From contig NZ_CP102283.1 of the NCBI RefSeq assembly GCF_025150565.1, positions 930,001-994,000 on the forward strand: a stretch of DNA of 64,000 bases, read 5' to 3'. The position numbers were made by a program, and so were the translations under genes. A model generated the notes under the pieces. It was given only the letters and a program-made list of their open reading frames with translations. It had not been told where the DNA came from and did not search any database. This document shows, in pieces, positions 45,623-57,376 of this stretch (positions are counted from its first letter, which is position 1; the number at the start of each line of letters is the position of its first letter). Source of the DNA: Granulicatella adiacens ATCC 49175 (GTDB lineage Bacteria > Bacillota > Bacilli > Lactobacillales > Aerococcaceae).

Positions 45623-46495
45623 ATGGATAACATTTCTTTAGAAAATAAATTTTTAAAAGTCAGAGTAAAAATTTTTGGGGCAGAACTAACTTCTGTATTT
45701 GATAAAGAGACTCATACGGAATATATGTATCAACCAGATGGGATTCATTGGAATAAACAATCTCCAATTTTATTTCCGAATATTGGTGCTATTCGAAATA
45801 ACTCTTTTTCCTACAAAGGGAATGATTACGAAGCTAGAAAACATGGTTTTGCTCGTGACTATGCATTTAAGTTAGAGGATAATGGAAGTGATTTTGCCAC
45901 TTTTTTACTCACGAATGAGATGATCGAGGAAAACTATCCTTTCGATTTTCAATTGCGTCTAAAATACACTTTAAATGGTCGTCAATTAGATATGAGTTAT
46001 TTCGTTACTACTCAAAGTCCTGAAATGTACTTTGCAATTGGTGGTCATCCTGCATTTAGAGTACCGTTGGAAGAAGGATTGTCGTTTGAAGATTATCGAA
46101 TCCAATTAGATTCGGAAAGTTCGATTCATAAACTTGAATTAGAGATTCCATATCTTGCTTCACTTGAAGGGGTTTCGTATCCAGAAAAAGAATTTCGATT
46201 ACACCATGATTTATTTACGAATGATGTATTATTATTTAAATCAAATTCCCCTCATTTCAAAGGAAAGTTGTACTCTCAAAAAGGGAATAAAAGCGTAACC
46301 GTACTTTTAAATGGGATTGGCGCGTTAGGAGTATGGACTATGCCAGATGATTCTCCTTTTGTTTGTTTTGAACCTTGGGATGGATATCCAGACTTGGCGA
46401 ATGATTTTACGCAAAATTTAGAAGAAAAAAAGAATGTCTTGAAAATTACAAACAAGACACCTTATCAATCTACAGCCAGTTTTATTTTCGAGTAA
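45623..46495 (+). CDS. Aldose 1-epimerase family protein, LacX-like
   Basis: 290 residues of the galactose mutarotase fold. It resembles the LacX/YeaD subgroup: LENKFLKVRVKIFGAELTSV, YMYQPDGIHWNKQSPILFPNIG, FAIGGHPAFRVPLEEG (His) and VCFEPWDGYPDLAND (Glu). It probably interconverts sugar anomers; the sugar is not known. It is 15 bases after codY and may be the last gene of that operon, ending at a shared terminator. Confidence 0.8.
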   Translation: MDNISLENKFLKVRVKIFGAELTSVFDKETHTEYMYQPDGIHWNKQSPILFPNIGAIRNNSFSYKGNDYEARKHGFARDYAFKLEDNGSDFATFLLTNEMIEENYPFDFQLRLKYTLNGRQLDMSYFVTTQSPEMYFAIGGHPAFRVPLEEGLSFEDYRIQLDSESSIHKLELEIPYLASLEGVSYPEKEFRLHHDLFTNDVLLFKSNSPHFKGKLYSQKGNKSVTVLLNGIGALGVWTMPDDSPFVCFEPWDGYPDLANDFTQNLEEKKNVLKITNKTPYQSTASFIFE

Positions 46496-46499
46496 ACGA

Positions 46500-46529
46500 A
46501 AAGACACTAAGTACTTACTTAGTGTCTTT
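46500..46529. terminator. Bidirectional terminator overlapping plsY stop
   Basis: AAAGACACTAAG (46500-46511) pairs perfectly with CTTAGTGTCTTT (46518-46529) around TACTTA. The plsY stop codon lies in the loop, so this one hairpin serves two converging genes. Confidence 0.85.
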
Positions 46530-47135
46530 ATTTTTTTGTTCCCAAGGCATTGGAACTTTATTTTCTGTTCCGTTTAAAATTCTTTGAATATTAGAACGGT
46601 GTCGGTAAATGATAAAAATATCTATTGCAAGTGCAAAAAGTGTTAGTGTCCAATCATTAAATAGTAGTGAAAGGAATACTCCTAAAGTGATAGTTACCAT
46701 AGCAGTAAGACTAACCATTCGTGTAATTGCAAGTAGTACTAAGAAAATAATAAGTCCATATAAAAGTAATAATGGTTGGTAAGCTAAAATCATTCCAGCA
46801 AAAGTAGCAACCGCTTTTCCTCCTTTGAATGAAGCAAAAATGGGAAAAGTATGACCAATAACCGCGAATGAGGCAATCCACAATGGAGAAATATCAGGTT
46901 GCTTAAATATAGTTAAAGCAAGAATCATCGCTAAGAATCCTTTAAAGATATCACAGAATAATACTAGGGAACCCGCTTTTTTTCCTAAAACTCGAAACGC
47001 ATTTGTTGATCCTAAATTTCCACTCCCATATTGGCGAATATCTTTTTTAAAGAAATACTGCCCAACCCATAATCCAGATGGAATCGAACCAAGTAAGTAT
47101 GCCACTATGGCACCAATTATAAATGTAAATGACAT
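46515..47135 (-). CDS. plsY: Glycerol-3-phosphate acyltransferase PlsY
   Basis: 206 residues, five hydrophobic helices. Conserved loops: YLLGSIPSGLWVGQYFF, DIRQYGSGNLGSTNAFRVLG, and FKGGKAVATFAGMIL. It transfers acyl from acyl-phosphate to glycerol 3-phosphate, the first step of phospholipid synthesis. It is divergent from parE; AAAAGGAGAAGTC lies upstream of the start. The last codons are part of the terminator stem. Confidence 0.95.
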   Translation of the reverse strand: MSFTFIIGAIVAYLLGSIPSGLWVGQYFFKKDIRQYGSGNLGSTNAFRVLGKKAGSLVLFCDIFKGFLAMILALTIFKQPDISPLWIASFAVIGHTFPIFASFKGGKAVATFAGMILAYQPLLLLYGLIIFLVLLAITRMVSLTAMVTITLGVFLSLLFNDWTLTLFALAIDIFIIYRHRSNIQRILNGTENKVPMPWEQKNKDTK

Positions 47136-47306
47136 TTGTTTGACTTCTCCTTTTAAAAACAGTCTAGAAACAGTTTAACACAAAAACATTTTAACTTACA
47201 ATTCTAATAAGAAATATTATTATAACGCTATTTATGAAGGGAAATCTTGCGAAAATATTTAAAAACAAGTATTATAGATAAGATGATGAAAAAAGGAGAG
47301 TATTAA

Positions 47307-49367
47307 ATGAGCAAAGTGACGAATCAGTATAATGATGATGCGATTCAAGTTTTAGAAGGTCTTGAAGCTGTTCGTAAACGTCCAGGGATGTATATTGGAT
47401 CAACTGATCATCGAGGACTTCATCACTTAGCGTATGAAATTGTTGATAATGCGGTCGATGAGGCATTATCAGGTTACGCTACAAAAATTGAAGTAACAAT
47501 TCATAAAGATCAATCACTTTCAGTAAAAGATAATGGTCGTGGAATGCCAACGGGAAAACATGCTTCTGGAATTCCTACTATTCAAGTTATCTTTACTGTA
47601 TTACATGCCGGTGGTAAATTCGGCCAAGGTGGATATAAAACATCAGGTGGTCTTCACGGTGTTGGGGCGTCTGTTGTTAACGCGTTGTCAGATTGGTTAA
47701 CCGTAGAAGTTTTGCGAGATGGAACATTATACAAACAATCGTTTAAAAATGGTGGTGAACCAGTCGGAACTGTTAAAAAAGAAAAAACAAGCCGTCGTGG
47801 TTCTGGAACTACAGTTACTTTCCTTCCAAGTGATAAGACATTTTCAACAACGAATTGGTCTTATGAAACATTAGCTGAACGTTTAAGAGAATCAGCGTTC
47901 TTATTAAAAGGACTTACAATTGTTTTAACAGATGAGCGTACTGGAGAATCAGAAACGTTCCATTATGAAGAAGGAATTCGCGATTTTATCCAATACTTAA
48001 ATGAAGAAAAAGATACATTATCTCCTGTTGTTGATTTTGATAGCACAGTGGATGGTGTTGAAACCGAATTTGCATTCCAATATAACGATGGTTATTCAGA
48101 AACGATTTTATCTTTTGTAAATAACGTTCGTACAAAAGACGGTGGTACTCACGAAGTGGGAATGAAGAGTGCCTTAACAAAAGCGTTCAACGAATACGCA
48201 CGTAAAGTTGGTCTTTTAAAAGAGAAAGACAAAAACTTAGAAGGTAGCGATGTTCGCGAAGGATTAACAGCGATTATTTCGCTTCGTATTCCTGAAGAGA
48301 TTCTACAATTTGAAGGACAAACGAAAGATAAATTAGGGACACCTGCTGCTCGCGGAATTGTTGATAATACAATTTCTGAACAACTAGGTTTCTTCTTAAC
48401 GGAAAACGGTGAAATTGCACAGGAATTAATTCGTAAAGCCATTAAAGCACGTGAAGCGCGTGAGGCGAGTCGTAAGGCCAGAGAAGAGAGCCGTAATGGT
48501 AAGAAGGGCAAGAAGAAGGAAACACTTCTTTCTGGTAAATTAACGCCTGCTCAAAGTAAGAACCCTAAGAAGAATGAACTTTACTTAGTAGAGGGGGATT
48601 CTGCCGGAGGTTCTGCAAAACAAGGTCGTGACCGCAAGTTCCAAGCGATTCTTCCATTGCGTGGTAAAGTTATCAATACTGAAAAAGCATCGATTTCAGA
48701 TATTTTGAAAAATGAAGAGATTAACACGATCATTTATACAATTGGTGCTGGTGTTGGTAGTGACTTCAAGATTGAGGATTGTAACTATGACAAAATTGTT
48801 ATTATGACCGATGCGGATACCGATGGGGCTCACATTCAAGTCTTGCTGTTAACATTCTTCTATCGTTATATGAAACCATTGATTGAAGCCGGAAAAGTTT
48901 ATCTTGCATTACCACCTTTATATAAAATTTCTAAAGGAACTGGTAAAAAACAAGTGATTGAGTATGCGTGGACAGAAAAAGAACTTGAAGAGAAGACTAA
49001 ATTAGTCGGAAAAGGCTACTTATTACAACGTTATAAAGGTCTTGGGGAAATGAACGCTGACCAATTATGGGATACTACCATGAACCCAGATACAAGAACG
49101 TTAATTCGTGTTGTGATCGATGATAAAGCTCAAGCAGAACGTCGTGTAAGCACTTTGATGGGGAATAAAGTGGAACCTCGTCGTAAGTGGATTGAACGCC
49201 ACGTTGAGTTTGGTCTGGAAGAAGATAAGAGCATTTTAGAATCAGATGTAAATGCCATTAGCACAACAGCTAGTCCGAAAAAAGAAGAAAAGAAACCATC
49301 AGTTAAGAAAAAAGAAGCAACAATTGATCATGTAGAACAATTGTCGTTACTAGGAGAGGAGGAATAG
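47307..49367 (+). CDS. parE: DNA topoisomerase IV subunit B
   Basis: 686 residues. GHKL ATPase domain ([38 protein letters not shown]), transducer, and Toprim domain ([44 protein letters not shown]). A charged tail (about 645-675) separates it from the parC start, with one base between stop and the next ATG. The [15 protein letters not shown]-type spelling and the partnership with parC favour ParE over GyrB. Confidence 0.95.
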   Translation: MSKVTNQYNDDAIQVLEGLEAVRKRPGMYIGSTDHRGLHHLAYEIVDNAVDEALSGYATKIEVTIHKDQSLSVKDNGRGMPTGKHASGIPTIQVIFTVLHAGGKFGQGGYKTSGGLHGVGASVVNALSDWLTVEVLRDGTLYKQSFKNGGEPVGTVKKEKTSRRGSGTTVTFLPSDKTFSTTNWSYETLAERLRESAFLLKGLTIVLTDERTGESETFHYEEGIRDFIQYLNEEKDTLSPVVDFDSTVDGVETEFAFQYNDGYSETILSFVNNVRTKDGGTHEVGMKSALTKAFNEYARKVGLLKEKDKNLEGSDVREGLTAIISLRIPEEILQFEGQTKDKLGTPAARGIVDNTISEQLGFFLTENGEIAQELIRKAIKAREAREASRKAREESRNGKKGKKKETLLSGKLTPAQSKNPKKNELYLVEGDSAGGSAKQGRDRKFQAILPLRGKVINTEKASISDILKNEEINTIIYTIGAGVGSDFKIEDCNYDKIVIMTDADTDGAHIQVLLLTFFYRYMKPLIEAGKVYLALPPLYKISKGTGKKQVIEYAWTEKELEEKTKLVGKGYLLQRYKGLGEMNADQLWDTTMNPDTRTLIRVVIDDKAQAERRVSTLMGNKVEPRRKWIERHVEFGLEEDKSILESDVNAISTTASPKKEEKKPSVKKKEATIDHVEQLSLLGEEE

Positions 49368-49368
49368 T

Positions 49369-51837
49369 ATGAGTCAAATTCAAGATATTCAAGAATTGAA
49401 TCTGGAAGATGTAATGGGTGACCGATTTGGACGTTATTCAAAATACATTATCCAAGACCGTGCTCTTCCTGATATCCGTGATGGCTTGAAACCAGTACAA
49501 CGTCGTATTTTATATGCGATGTCTATCGATGGAAACACAAGCGATAAACAATTCCGTAAATCAGCAAAGACTGTCGGTAACGTAATCGGTAATTTCCACC
49601 CACACGGAGACTCTTCAGTTTATGAAGCAATGGTTCGTATGAGTCAAGATTGGAAACTTCGTGATGTGTTAATTGAAATGCATGGGAATAACGGTAGTAT
49701 GGATGGAGACCCTGCTGCTGCGATGCGTTATACGGAAGCTCGTCTTTCTAAAATCTCAGAAGAATTACTAAAAGATTTAGACAAGAAAACCGTTGAATTT
49801 GTTTTAAACTTCGATGATACAGAAGAAGAACCGACTGTACTTCCTGCGCGTTATCCAAACCTTCTTGTAAATGGAGCTACTGGGATTTCAGCCGGTTACG
49901 CTACAGAAATTCCTACTCATAACTTAGGAGAAGTCATCGATGCAACCATTCATGCGATTGACCATCCTAAAGCGACTGTGAAAGAATTGATGCAATTTGT
50001 TAAAGGTCCTGATTTCCCAACAGGAGGAATTATTCAGGGGCTTGAGGAATTAGAACAAGCGTATGAAACTGGACGCGGTAAAGTAGTGATCCGTTCGAAA
50101 ACGAAAATCGAACCGATTAAAGGTGGAAAATCGCAAATCATTATTTCAGAGATTCCTTATGAAGTAAACAAAGCTTTATTAGTGAAAAAGATTGATGAAA
50201 TTCGCTTGAATAAGAAGATTGACGGGATTGCTGAAGTAAGGGACGAATCAGACCGTACTGGGCTTCAAATCGTTGTTGAATTGAAGAAAGAAGCTAATGC
50301 AGAGGGAATCTTAAACTACTTATTGAAGAATACAGATTTACAAGTGAACTATAACTTCAATATGGTCGCTATCGATGAACGCCGACCTGTACAAGTAGGA
50401 TTAAAAACAATTCTAACTTCTTATATCAACTTCCAAAAAGAAGTGATTACGAGACGTACGCAATATGATTTGAAGAAGGCTCAAGATCGTCTTCATATCG
50501 TTGATGGTTTGATGAAGGCTTTATCGATTTTAGATGAAGTCATCGCATTAATTCGTAACAGTAAAGACAAGAAACATGCGAAAGAACGTTTAGTGGAAAC
50601 ATATGACTTCACAATGATTCAAGCAGAAGCGATTGTAAACTTACAATTGTATCGTTTAACAAATACGGATATTACAATCCTTCAAAATGAGAAGCTTGAT
50701 TTAAATGAGCAAATCGCAACTTTCTTAAGTATCTTAAAATCTGAAAAAACACTTCTTCAAGTCATGAAGAGTGAACTACGTGATTTGAAGAAGAAGTATG
50801 CAACGCCTCGTTTAACGCAAATTCAAGCTGAAATTGAAGAGATTAAGATTGAAACTGAAGTGTTAGTCACCGAAGAAGAAGTATATGTGGTTGCTACAAA
50901 ACAAGGATACTACAAACGTGTTAGCCCACGTTCATTTGCTTCAAGCGCTCCAGAAGAAAACGGAATGCGTGAAGGGGATGAAGTAGTTCTTTGCCAAAAA
51001 GCTTCTACATTAGATAACTTAATTCTATTTACTTCAAAAGGAAATTACTTACACTTACCAGTACATGAAATTCCAGAAGCGAAATGGAAAGATGTCGGAA
51101 ACCACTTAAGCCAGTCTATTTCTTTAGGTAGCAACGAAGTCATTCTGACTGGATTTGTCAAGGCTAAAGATAGTGATGACTCTTATAAAGATTGGACGGT
51201 TGTCTTCTTTACAAAAGAGGGCTTAGTGAAACAAACATTATTCAATGAGTTTACAACGTACCGAGGATACAAGACTCGTACAAGTAATGCGATGAAATTG
51301 AAGACTACAACGGATGAAGTAGTCAAAGTGGTTGTCACAAACCCAGAAAGTTTAGAAGTATTTATCGTGACGCACTGTGGATTTGGTTTACGTTATGAAT
51401 TAAGCGAAATTCCAGTAGTTGGTACTGTAGCCAGCGGTGTGAAAGCAATCAACCTTCGTAAAGAAGATTTTGTTGCTGGGGCGATGGTTTATTCATTAGA
51501 ACATAAAGTTGTTTCTGCATTCCTTACAACACAGCGTGGGGCTGTAAAACGATTCAATGTATTAGAAATTTCGATGCTTACACGTGCAAAACGTGGACTT
51601 ATGGTTTTACGTGAATTGAAAACAAAACCTCATCGTGTCGTATTCTTAGATGGAGAAATCACTTCAAGCAGTGAATACACAATCATTGCTGGAAACGGCG
51701 AAACAAAAGTGGTTAGACCAATGGACTTAACACTTGTAGATCGTACAAGTAATGGTTCAATGCTTCTAGGGGATAACGACCAGGAAGTAAAAGCTGTATT
51801 GGCAAACTTTGACTACAGTTCATTGAAAGAACAATAG
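49369..51837 (+). CDS. parC: DNA topoisomerase IV subunit A
   Basis: 822 residues. Breakage-reunion domain with active Tyr in [15 protein letters not shown], and beta-propeller C-terminal domain. The quinolone-determining stretch reads [15 protein letters not shown], with Ser and Glu at the usual resistance positions, so it looks wild type there. GAGGAGGAATAGT precedes the ATG. It decatenates daughter chromosomes together with ParE. Confidence 0.95.
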   Translation: MSQIQDIQELNLEDVMGDRFGRYSKYIIQDRALPDIRDGLKPVQRRILYAMSIDGNTSDKQFRKSAKTVGNVIGNFHPHGDSSVYEAMVRMSQDWKLRDVLIEMHGNNGSMDGDPAAAMRYTEARLSKISEELLKDLDKKTVEFVLNFDDTEEEPTVLPARYPNLLVNGATGISAGYATEIPTHNLGEVIDATIHAIDHPKATVKELMQFVKGPDFPTGGIIQGLEELEQAYETGRGKVVIRSKTKIEPIKGGKSQIIISEIPYEVNKALLVKKIDEIRLNKKIDGIAEVRDESDRTGLQIVVELKKEANAEGILNYLLKNTDLQVNYNFNMVAIDERRPVQVGLKTILTSYINFQKEVITRRTQYDLKKAQDRLHIVDGLMKALSILDEVIALIRNSKDKKHAKERLVETYDFTMIQAEAIVNLQLYRLTNTDITILQNEKLDLNEQIATFLSILKSEKTLLQVMKSELRDLKKKYATPRLTQIQAEIEEIKIETEVLVTEEEVYVVATKQGYYKRVSPRSFASSAPEENGMREGDEVVLCQKASTLDNLILFTSKGNYLHLPVHEIPEAKWKDVGNHLSQSISLGSNEVILTGFVKAKDSDDSYKDWTVVFFTKEGLVKQTLFNEFTTYRGYKTRTSNAMKLKTTTDEVVKVVVTNPESLEVFIVTHCGFGLRYELSEIPVVGTVASGVKAINLRKEDFVAGAMVYSLEHKVVSAFLTTQRGAVKRFNVLEISMLTRAKRGLMVLRELKTKPHRVVFLDGEITSSSEYTIIAGNGETKVVRPMDLTLVDRTSNGSMLLGDNDQEVKAVLANFDYSSLKEQ

Positions 51838-51848
51838 AGATTATAAAG

Positions 51849-51880
51849 AAAAGGACTTCCATTAATGTGGAAGTCCTTTT
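51849..51880. terminator. Bidirectional terminator between parC and the GH-like gene
   Basis: AAAAGGACTTCCA (51849-51861) pairs perfectly with TGGAAGTCCTTTT (51868-51880) around TTAATG. Confidence 0.9.
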
Positions 51881-51883
51881 GGT

Positions 51884-53092
51884 TTAGAAGTTTATTTCTG
51901 ATGAATACTGAGAAGCTGCGTTCCAAAGTAGGTATTCCGTTACGCCAGCTTCTTTTAGAGCTTGAATTTCTTTGCTGATAATATCCGCGGTGTAGAGTTG
52001 ATAATTTCCTTCACCAAGAAAATCTGCAGTGAACGCTTGAATCCAAGGCCTTGAAATTGGAGAAGGGTTTAATGTTTTTATATATCCTTTTTCAATCACC
52101 ATATAGCGTTTAACGATTTCATATGGATTTTTATCAGGATCCTTTACATCTAAAGCATAATTCACCCAATGGCTTGGAAAAATCATAGGAGAGATGATAT
52201 CTACTTTATCAGCAATATTGACAAATTTTTGTCCAATACCACCAATTTTTGATTCAGTAATCGCGTGTGCTAAGATGTCAGCTGAAAGATGTACACCATA
52301 TGGTTGAAGTTTTTCTCGAATAAATGCAACAAAGTCTGTAATCGCAGCAATACGGGCTTCATCATCATCTTTAATATGAGCATAATCGCCTTTATCATAG
52401 ACTAAGTCTTCCGAAATAGTTTCGAACCCAAGTGGGAAGCGAACGTAATCTAATTGAATATCTTTAAATCCTGCTTTAGCAGCACCAATTGCAATTTCTG
52501 AAATGTATTCCCAGTTTTCTTTAAGAAAAGGATTCAGGAACGTTTCTCCGTCATCTGTATACCATAGCTGGCCTAAAGCATTTCTAAAAGAACGTTCTGG
52601 ATTCTCTTTTGGAACAAATCGGTCTCCGAAACATACAATACGAGCAATTGGATAAATTTGTTCTTTTTCGAGTCGCTTAAGAAGAGCAGTAGTATCTGGT
52701 ACTTCATTGACAGTATGCTTCTTCACTTGTTGATTATCAGTCTCCAGAGGCATTGTAATTTGTCCATATCCATCACGGACATCAATTACAAGAGAGTTAA
52801 TGGGAGTAGACTTAACGAACTGAATCATATTTTCCAAGTCTTGTCCTTTGGCACGAAACGCCTGTAAATAAACCCCCTTAACGCCATCTTCAGGATATGG
52901 AATAGAAATGCCTGAATCATAAATATGTTCCTGTGGTATATTCGCTGGAACTCGGAGTAAACTATTCGTTCTTACATTCAACTTACTATCAGCAGTATCT
53001 TGCGCATTTGCCACAGAATAGAAAGCGAGTAGGGAACTAACAGACGCAACAGTGAGCATACTCGTTACTAAAGATTTTTTCTTCAACATCAT
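51884..53092 (-). CDS. Putative glycoside hydrolase-like exported protein (DUF4015)
   Basis: 402 residues with an N-terminal signal peptide (SLVTSMLTVASVSSLLAFYS). The rest is a TIM-barrel-like DUF4015 domain: GVKGVYLQAFRAKGQDLENM, NSLVIDVRDGYGQI, IQLDYVRFPLG, SADILAHAITES, VDIISPMIFPSHW and YLLWNAASQYS. The acidic residues fit a glycoside-hydrolase-type site, but no activity is established. It overlaps the lipoprotein gene upstream by one base, so the two are translationally coupled and probably act together at the wall. Confidence 0.75.
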   Translation of the reverse strand: MMLKKKSLVTSMLTVASVSSLLAFYSVANAQDTADSKLNVRTNSLLRVPANIPQEHIYDSGISIPYPEDGVKGVYLQAFRAKGQDLENMIQFVKSTPINSLVIDVRDGYGQITMPLETDNQQVKKHTVNEVPDTTALLKRLEKEQIYPIARIVCFGDRFVPKENPERSFRNALGQLWYTDDGETFLNPFLKENWEYISEIAIGAAKAGFKDIQLDYVRFPLGFETISEDLVYDKGDYAHIKDDDEARIAAITDFVAFIREKLQPYGVHLSADILAHAITESKIGGIGQKFVNIADKVDIISPMIFPSHWVNYALDVKDPDKNPYEIVKRYMVIEKGYIKTLNPSPISRPWIQAFTADFLGEGNYQLYTADIISKEIQALKEAGVTEYLLWNAASQYSSEINF

Positions 53093-53730
53093 TACTCACC
53101 CTTTCCGCTATTTGCCAAGCGAGCTTTTAGAATGCGAATTGGTCTATCTAGCTCACTGATTGGAGAATTTATTGCTTCAATAATTTGTTGACGCTCGTTA
53201 GCAGAATTATTTACTTCAATAATGAGCGCTTTTAATTCATCGCTTGTTTGTTTTCCACCTGATATGCTAACGAAAAACTCAGCTTCTTTTTCCAATTGTT
53301 TTTGAGACATTTCGGAGTAGTTCTTTAATTGAGAAACAATTGATTGCAGATTAGAAACTACAATTTGAATTTCTGCAGATGGAAGATTTTTATCCTTCAA
53401 GTTACTTAATCTAGTCGCATCATCTAATAATACTTTGAGCGATTTTTGCATAGACTTCAACAATTGCTGACGTTCTTGAATGTTGGAGAATACTTTACCC
53501 GTTTTCTTAGCGTAAGACGTCATCGTGTAATCTTCATGGATATCCGCTTCCCAATCAGATTGTAATGAATTTTCTAACGCTTGAATGTCATTTAATTGTT
53601 GAACGACAACAGGTAAGGTATCTTGTACTTCTTGAACAGTAGATTCGGCACTTTTCTTTGTATTACCGCATGCTCCTAAAAATAAGAAACCCGCGCTAAT
53701 CAAGAATACCTTGGCTGCGATTTTTTTCAT
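53092..53730 (-). CDS. YkyA-like cell-wall-binding lipoprotein
   Basis: 212 residues. Lipoprotein signal with lipobox FLFLGACGN (Cys about residue 21). The mature part is almost entirely helical, probably coiled coil (VVVQQLNDIQALENSLQSDW, IVSNLQSIVSQLKNYSEMSQ), as in the putative cell-wall-binding YkyA family. It is first of a two-gene operon with the DUF4015 protein. AAAGGAGTG precedes the start; the same bases sit within a WalR-like direct repeat (53731-53747). Confidence 0.7.
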   Translation of the reverse strand: MKKIAAKVFLISAGFLFLGACGNTKKSAESTVQEVQDTLPVVVQQLNDIQALENSLQSDWEADIHEDYTMTSYAKKTGKVFSNIQERQQLLKSMQKSLKVLLDDATRLSNLKDKNLPSAEIQIVVSNLQSIVSQLKNYSEMSQKQLEKEAEFFVSISGGKQTSDELKALIIEVNNSANERQQIIEAINSPISELDRPIRILKARLANSGKGE

Positions 53731-53903
53731 ATTACACTCCTTTAACAGTAATGCGTTTTCTTGTTGATATTATACGTGTATTTTGTTGTTTTTTCAATCT
53801 TTTGACTGATTTTTAGGACTTTATCCCCATTTTCAGTTAAATTTCACCCGTTTTTACCCCTAGAGTGGAAAAAGTATTTCAATTTAACATCATTTTCAGT
53901 TCG

Positions 53904-53932
53904 TTGACTAACCTTTGACTTCTTTGTACAAT
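53904..53932 (+). promoter_or_regulatory. Promoter of lspA-rluD-pyrR
   Basis: TTGACT (53904-53909) and TACAAT (53927-53932), spacer 17, about 30 bases before the lspA start. Confidence 0.75.
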
Positions 53933-53962
53933 ACTATTATTGAAAAGAAATGGAGAGTCGAT

Positions 53963-54412
53963 ATGTTTTTATATTTAATATTAAGCGCTGTACTAATTAT
54001 TGCAGATCAACTAGTGAAATTATGGATTGTAAATAACTTTAACTTGCATGATGGAATGCAGTTTATTAATGGAATTGTGAGCTTATTATACGTTCGAAAT
54101 ACTGGAGCAGCTTGGGGAATGTTCGAAGGGAAGATGGTTTTCTTTTATGCAATCACTGCAGTAGCAGTTGGAACACTTTTATATTTGATGTTTAAAGAAA
54201 AAGGAAAATCCAAATGGTTATTAACAGCTTACTCTTTCATTTTAGCTGGGGCTGTAGGAAACTTTATCGATCGTATCCGATTAGGGTATGTTGTCGATAT
54301 GTTTAAGTTTGAATTTATCGATTTTCCAATCTTTAATGTTGCAGACATTTGTTTAACCTTCGGAGTAATCTTCTTATTCTATTATGTTATTTTTAAAGAA
54401 CAATCAAAATAG
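53963..54412 (+). CDS. lspA: Lipoprotein signal peptidase (signal peptidase II)
   Basis: 149 residues from ATG 53963; the in-frame extension to 53915 overlaps the promoter. Four membrane helices. The two catalytic Asp residues are in NFIDRIRLGYVVDMF and NVADICLTFG. It cleaves lipoprotein signal peptides at the lipobox, including presumably that of the divergent YkyA-like protein. rluD follows after 9 bases. Confidence 0.95.
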   Translation: MFLYLILSAVLIIADQLVKLWIVNNFNLHDGMQFINGIVSLLYVRNTGAAWGMFEGKMVFFYAITAVAVGTLLYLMFKEKGKSKWLLTAYSFILAGAVGNFIDRIRLGYVVDMFKFEFIDFPIFNVADICLTFGVIFLFYYVIFKEQSK

Positions 54413-54421
54413 GAGAGCACT

Positions 54422-55899
<1,478 letters not shown>

Positions 55900-55905
55900 T
55901 ATTAT

Positions 55906-55915
55906 TACCTTCTCA
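55906..55915 (+). terminator. 5' arm of pyrR terminator, split by second IS
   Basis: TACCTTCTCA pairs with TGAGAGGGTA (57357-57366) with one G-T pair. Together with TTTTTATTTT after the second arm, they form a terminator once the IS and one TTA copy are removed (restored loop TTAT). Confidence 0.75.
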
Positions 55916-55918
55916 TTA
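55916..55918. repeat. Target site duplication TTA, left copy (right copy 57353-57355)
   Basis: TTA abuts both ends of the second element, a 3-bp duplication. Confidence 0.7.
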
Positions 55919-55949
55919 TGTACTGACCCCAAAAAGTTAGACAATTAAT

Positions 55950-56819
55950 TTAAGCAAAGGATTTAGTTCTGTATTGTACAGGACTAAGTCCTTTTAATTT
56001 TACTTTGATTCGTTTGTTGTTGTAATAATCAATATAATCGATGATTGCCCCCTCAAGTTCCTTTATAGATTTAAATGTCTTTTCATAGCCATAAAACATC
56101 TCTGATTTAAGAATGCCAAAGAACGATTCCATCATGCCATTGTCAGTACTATTACCTTTGCCGGACATAGAGGGCTGAATGCCCTTATCTTCTAAAAAAT
56201 TATGATAAAACTCATGCTGGTATTGCCATCCCTGATCACTGTGGAGAATAGTATTCTCGTATTGTTCTTCTCTAAAAGCTTTTTCTAACATATCTTTTAC
56301 TTTGTTTAAATTCGGTGAAGACGATAGAGAATAAGCTATAATTTCACTGTTATAACCATCTAAAATTGGTGATAAATATAGTTTTTGGTTGCTTGTTGGG
56401 ATAGAAAATTCCGTAATATCTGTATAGCACTTTTCCATCGGTTTTTCAGCTTCAAATTGGCGTTGAATAATGTTCGCAGCTTTCTTTCCAACTTCTCCAT
56501 GATAAGAAGAATACTTACGTTTTCGACGAATACGAGCACTTAGCCCCAACATTTTCATCAAACGTTGTACCTTTTTATGGTTTACGATGAACCCACGGTT
56601 TCTAAGCTCAAGAGTAATACGGCGATATCCATAATTAGCTTTATGTTCGGTATAAATGGCTTCTATTTCGTTTTTTACGGCCTGATTCTTATCTTCTTGG
56701 TTTAACTGTTTTAAGTGATAATAGTATGTTGAACGGGCAAGTTTGATAATCTTTAGAAGAATATCTAAAGGGAATTCTGGTACTAATTCTCTGACAATCT
56801 GCGTCTTTCTTCTTTCTCT
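55950..56819 (-). CDS. IS3-family transposase OrfB, read by -1 frameshift
   Basis: The longest ATG/TTG-started stretch begins at 56561, but the frame is open up to the slip site near 56855. It encodes the expected N-terminal part ([40 protein letters not shown]), so this is not a truncated gene. Integrase core: CYTDITEFS (Asp), [14 protein letters not shown] (Asp), [17 protein letters not shown] (Glu), ending [20 protein letters not shown]. Made as an OrfAB fusion. Confidence 0.85.
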   Translation of the reverse strand, partial: RERRKTQIVRELVPEFPLDILLKIIKLARSTYYYHLKQLNQEDKNQAVKNEIEAIYTEHKANYGYRRITLELRNRGFIVNHKKVQRLMKMLGLSARIRRKRKYSSYHGEVGKKAANIIQRQFEAEKPMEKCYTDITEFSIPTSNQKLYLSPILDGYNSEIIAYSLSSSPNLNKVKDMLEKAFREEQYENTILHSDQGWQYQHEFYHNFLEDKGIQPSMSGKGNSTDNGMMESFFGILKSEMFYGYEKTFKSIKELEGAIIDYIDYYNNKRIKVKLKGLSPVQYRTKSFA

Positions 56820-57298
56820 TTTTCCTCCTTCAAGCGGAGTTCTCTCAACTTTTTTAGAATGGCATTCTCCGCTCTTAAATACTCATTTTCAGCCTGAAGG
56901 CGTTCTAGTTCTGTCATCTCTTCTGGTTTTTTCTTTGGCTTACGTCCCATTTTAGGTACTCTCCCTCTTGTTTTCTCAACAATAGTATACTTATTTTTCT
57001 TGTATTGTGCGAGCCAGCTAGAAATCATAGAATAATTTGGAAGAGCATATTCAAGAGAAACTCTCTTATGAGACCATCCTTCGAGTAAGACTTTATCAAT
57101 TATTTCCTGTTTTAATGCTATAGAGTAAGAATTATTTTTCCCCTTTTTTACTATTTCTAAACCATATCGATTAATCAACTTAATCATGTATTTAAGATTT
57201 GACTTATCTATACCAAACATCTCTGAAAGTTGTGAGTAGCTAAATCCTTGTTTTTTGAGTTCATAGATTTGAACTTTATCTTCATAAGTTAATTTCAT
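56783..57298 (-). CDS. IS3-family transposase OrfA
   Basis: 171 residues. Two HTH modules ([40 protein letters not shown]) and a leucine-zipper-like C-terminal helix ([20 protein letters not shown]). The slip heptamer AAAAAAG is at the complement of 56849-56855, in the zero frame as A-AAA-AAG, the standard IS3 signal. OrfA continues about 20 residues beyond it to its stop. Confidence 0.85.
   Translation of the reverse strand: MKLTYEDKVQIYELKKQGFSYSQLSEMFGIDKSNLKYMIKLINRYGLEIVKKGKNNSYSIALKQEIIDKVLLEGWSHKRVSLEYALPNYSMISSWLAQYKKNKYTIVEKTRGRVPKMGRKPKKKPEEMTELERLQAENEYLRAENAILKKLRELRLKEEKEKEERRRLSEN
56849..56855 (-). other. Programmed -1 frameshift site A-AAA-AAG
   Basis: The heptamer lies in frame within OrfA (Leu-Lys-Lys-Leu) where the OrfB frame is also open, giving an OrfAB fusion after slipping back one base. 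Confidence 0.75.
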
Positions 57299-57305
57299 AA
57301 TAAAA

Positions 57306-57346
57306 GCACCCCAAAAGTTAGATTTTCTGTCTAACTTTTAGGGTGC
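57306..57346 (-). promoter_or_regulatory. IS end hairpin before second orfA
   Basis: GCACCCCAAAAGTTAGA (57306-57322) pairs with TCTAACTTTTAGGGTGC (57330-57346) with one G-T pair on RNA. One arm is the terminal repeat and the other lies just before the orfA ATG, as in the first element. Confidence 0.55.
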
Positions 57347-57356
57347 ACTTCATTAT

Positions 57357-57376
57357 TGAGAGGGTATTTTTATTTT
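57357..57376 (+). terminator. 3' arm and T tract of split pyrR terminator
   Basis: TGAGAGGGTA then TTTTTATTTT; partner of 55906-55915. Confidence 0.7.

Larger units (their letters stand above)
55919..57352 (-). mobile_element. Second IS3-family insertion sequence, 1434 bp
   Basis: Inverted ends TGTACTGACCCCAAAAAG (from 55919) and, on the complement, TGAAGTGCACCCTAAAAG (from 57352), both followed by TTAGACA. Transposase frames orfA and orfB run on the minus strand with a canonical A-AAA-AAG slip site and an intact DDE core. It differs from the element at 9035, although the TGAAGTGCACCC terminus is shared. It lies in the loop of the pyrR terminator, transcribed opposite to pyrR. Confidence 0.9.

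Noticed and set aside
49600-49660. Quinolone resistance change in ParC
   Set aside because: The stretch [15 protein letters not shown] has the usual susceptible Ser and Glu.
55950-56561. Second OrfB as a truncated pseudogene of 203 residues
   Set aside because: The frame continues upstream with intact OrfB N-terminal coding up to an A-AAA-AAG slip site, so it is a normal frameshifted transposase.
56743-56955. Plus-strand frame within the second IS
   Set aside because: Shadow of orfA/orfB in the opposite strand, without start signals.
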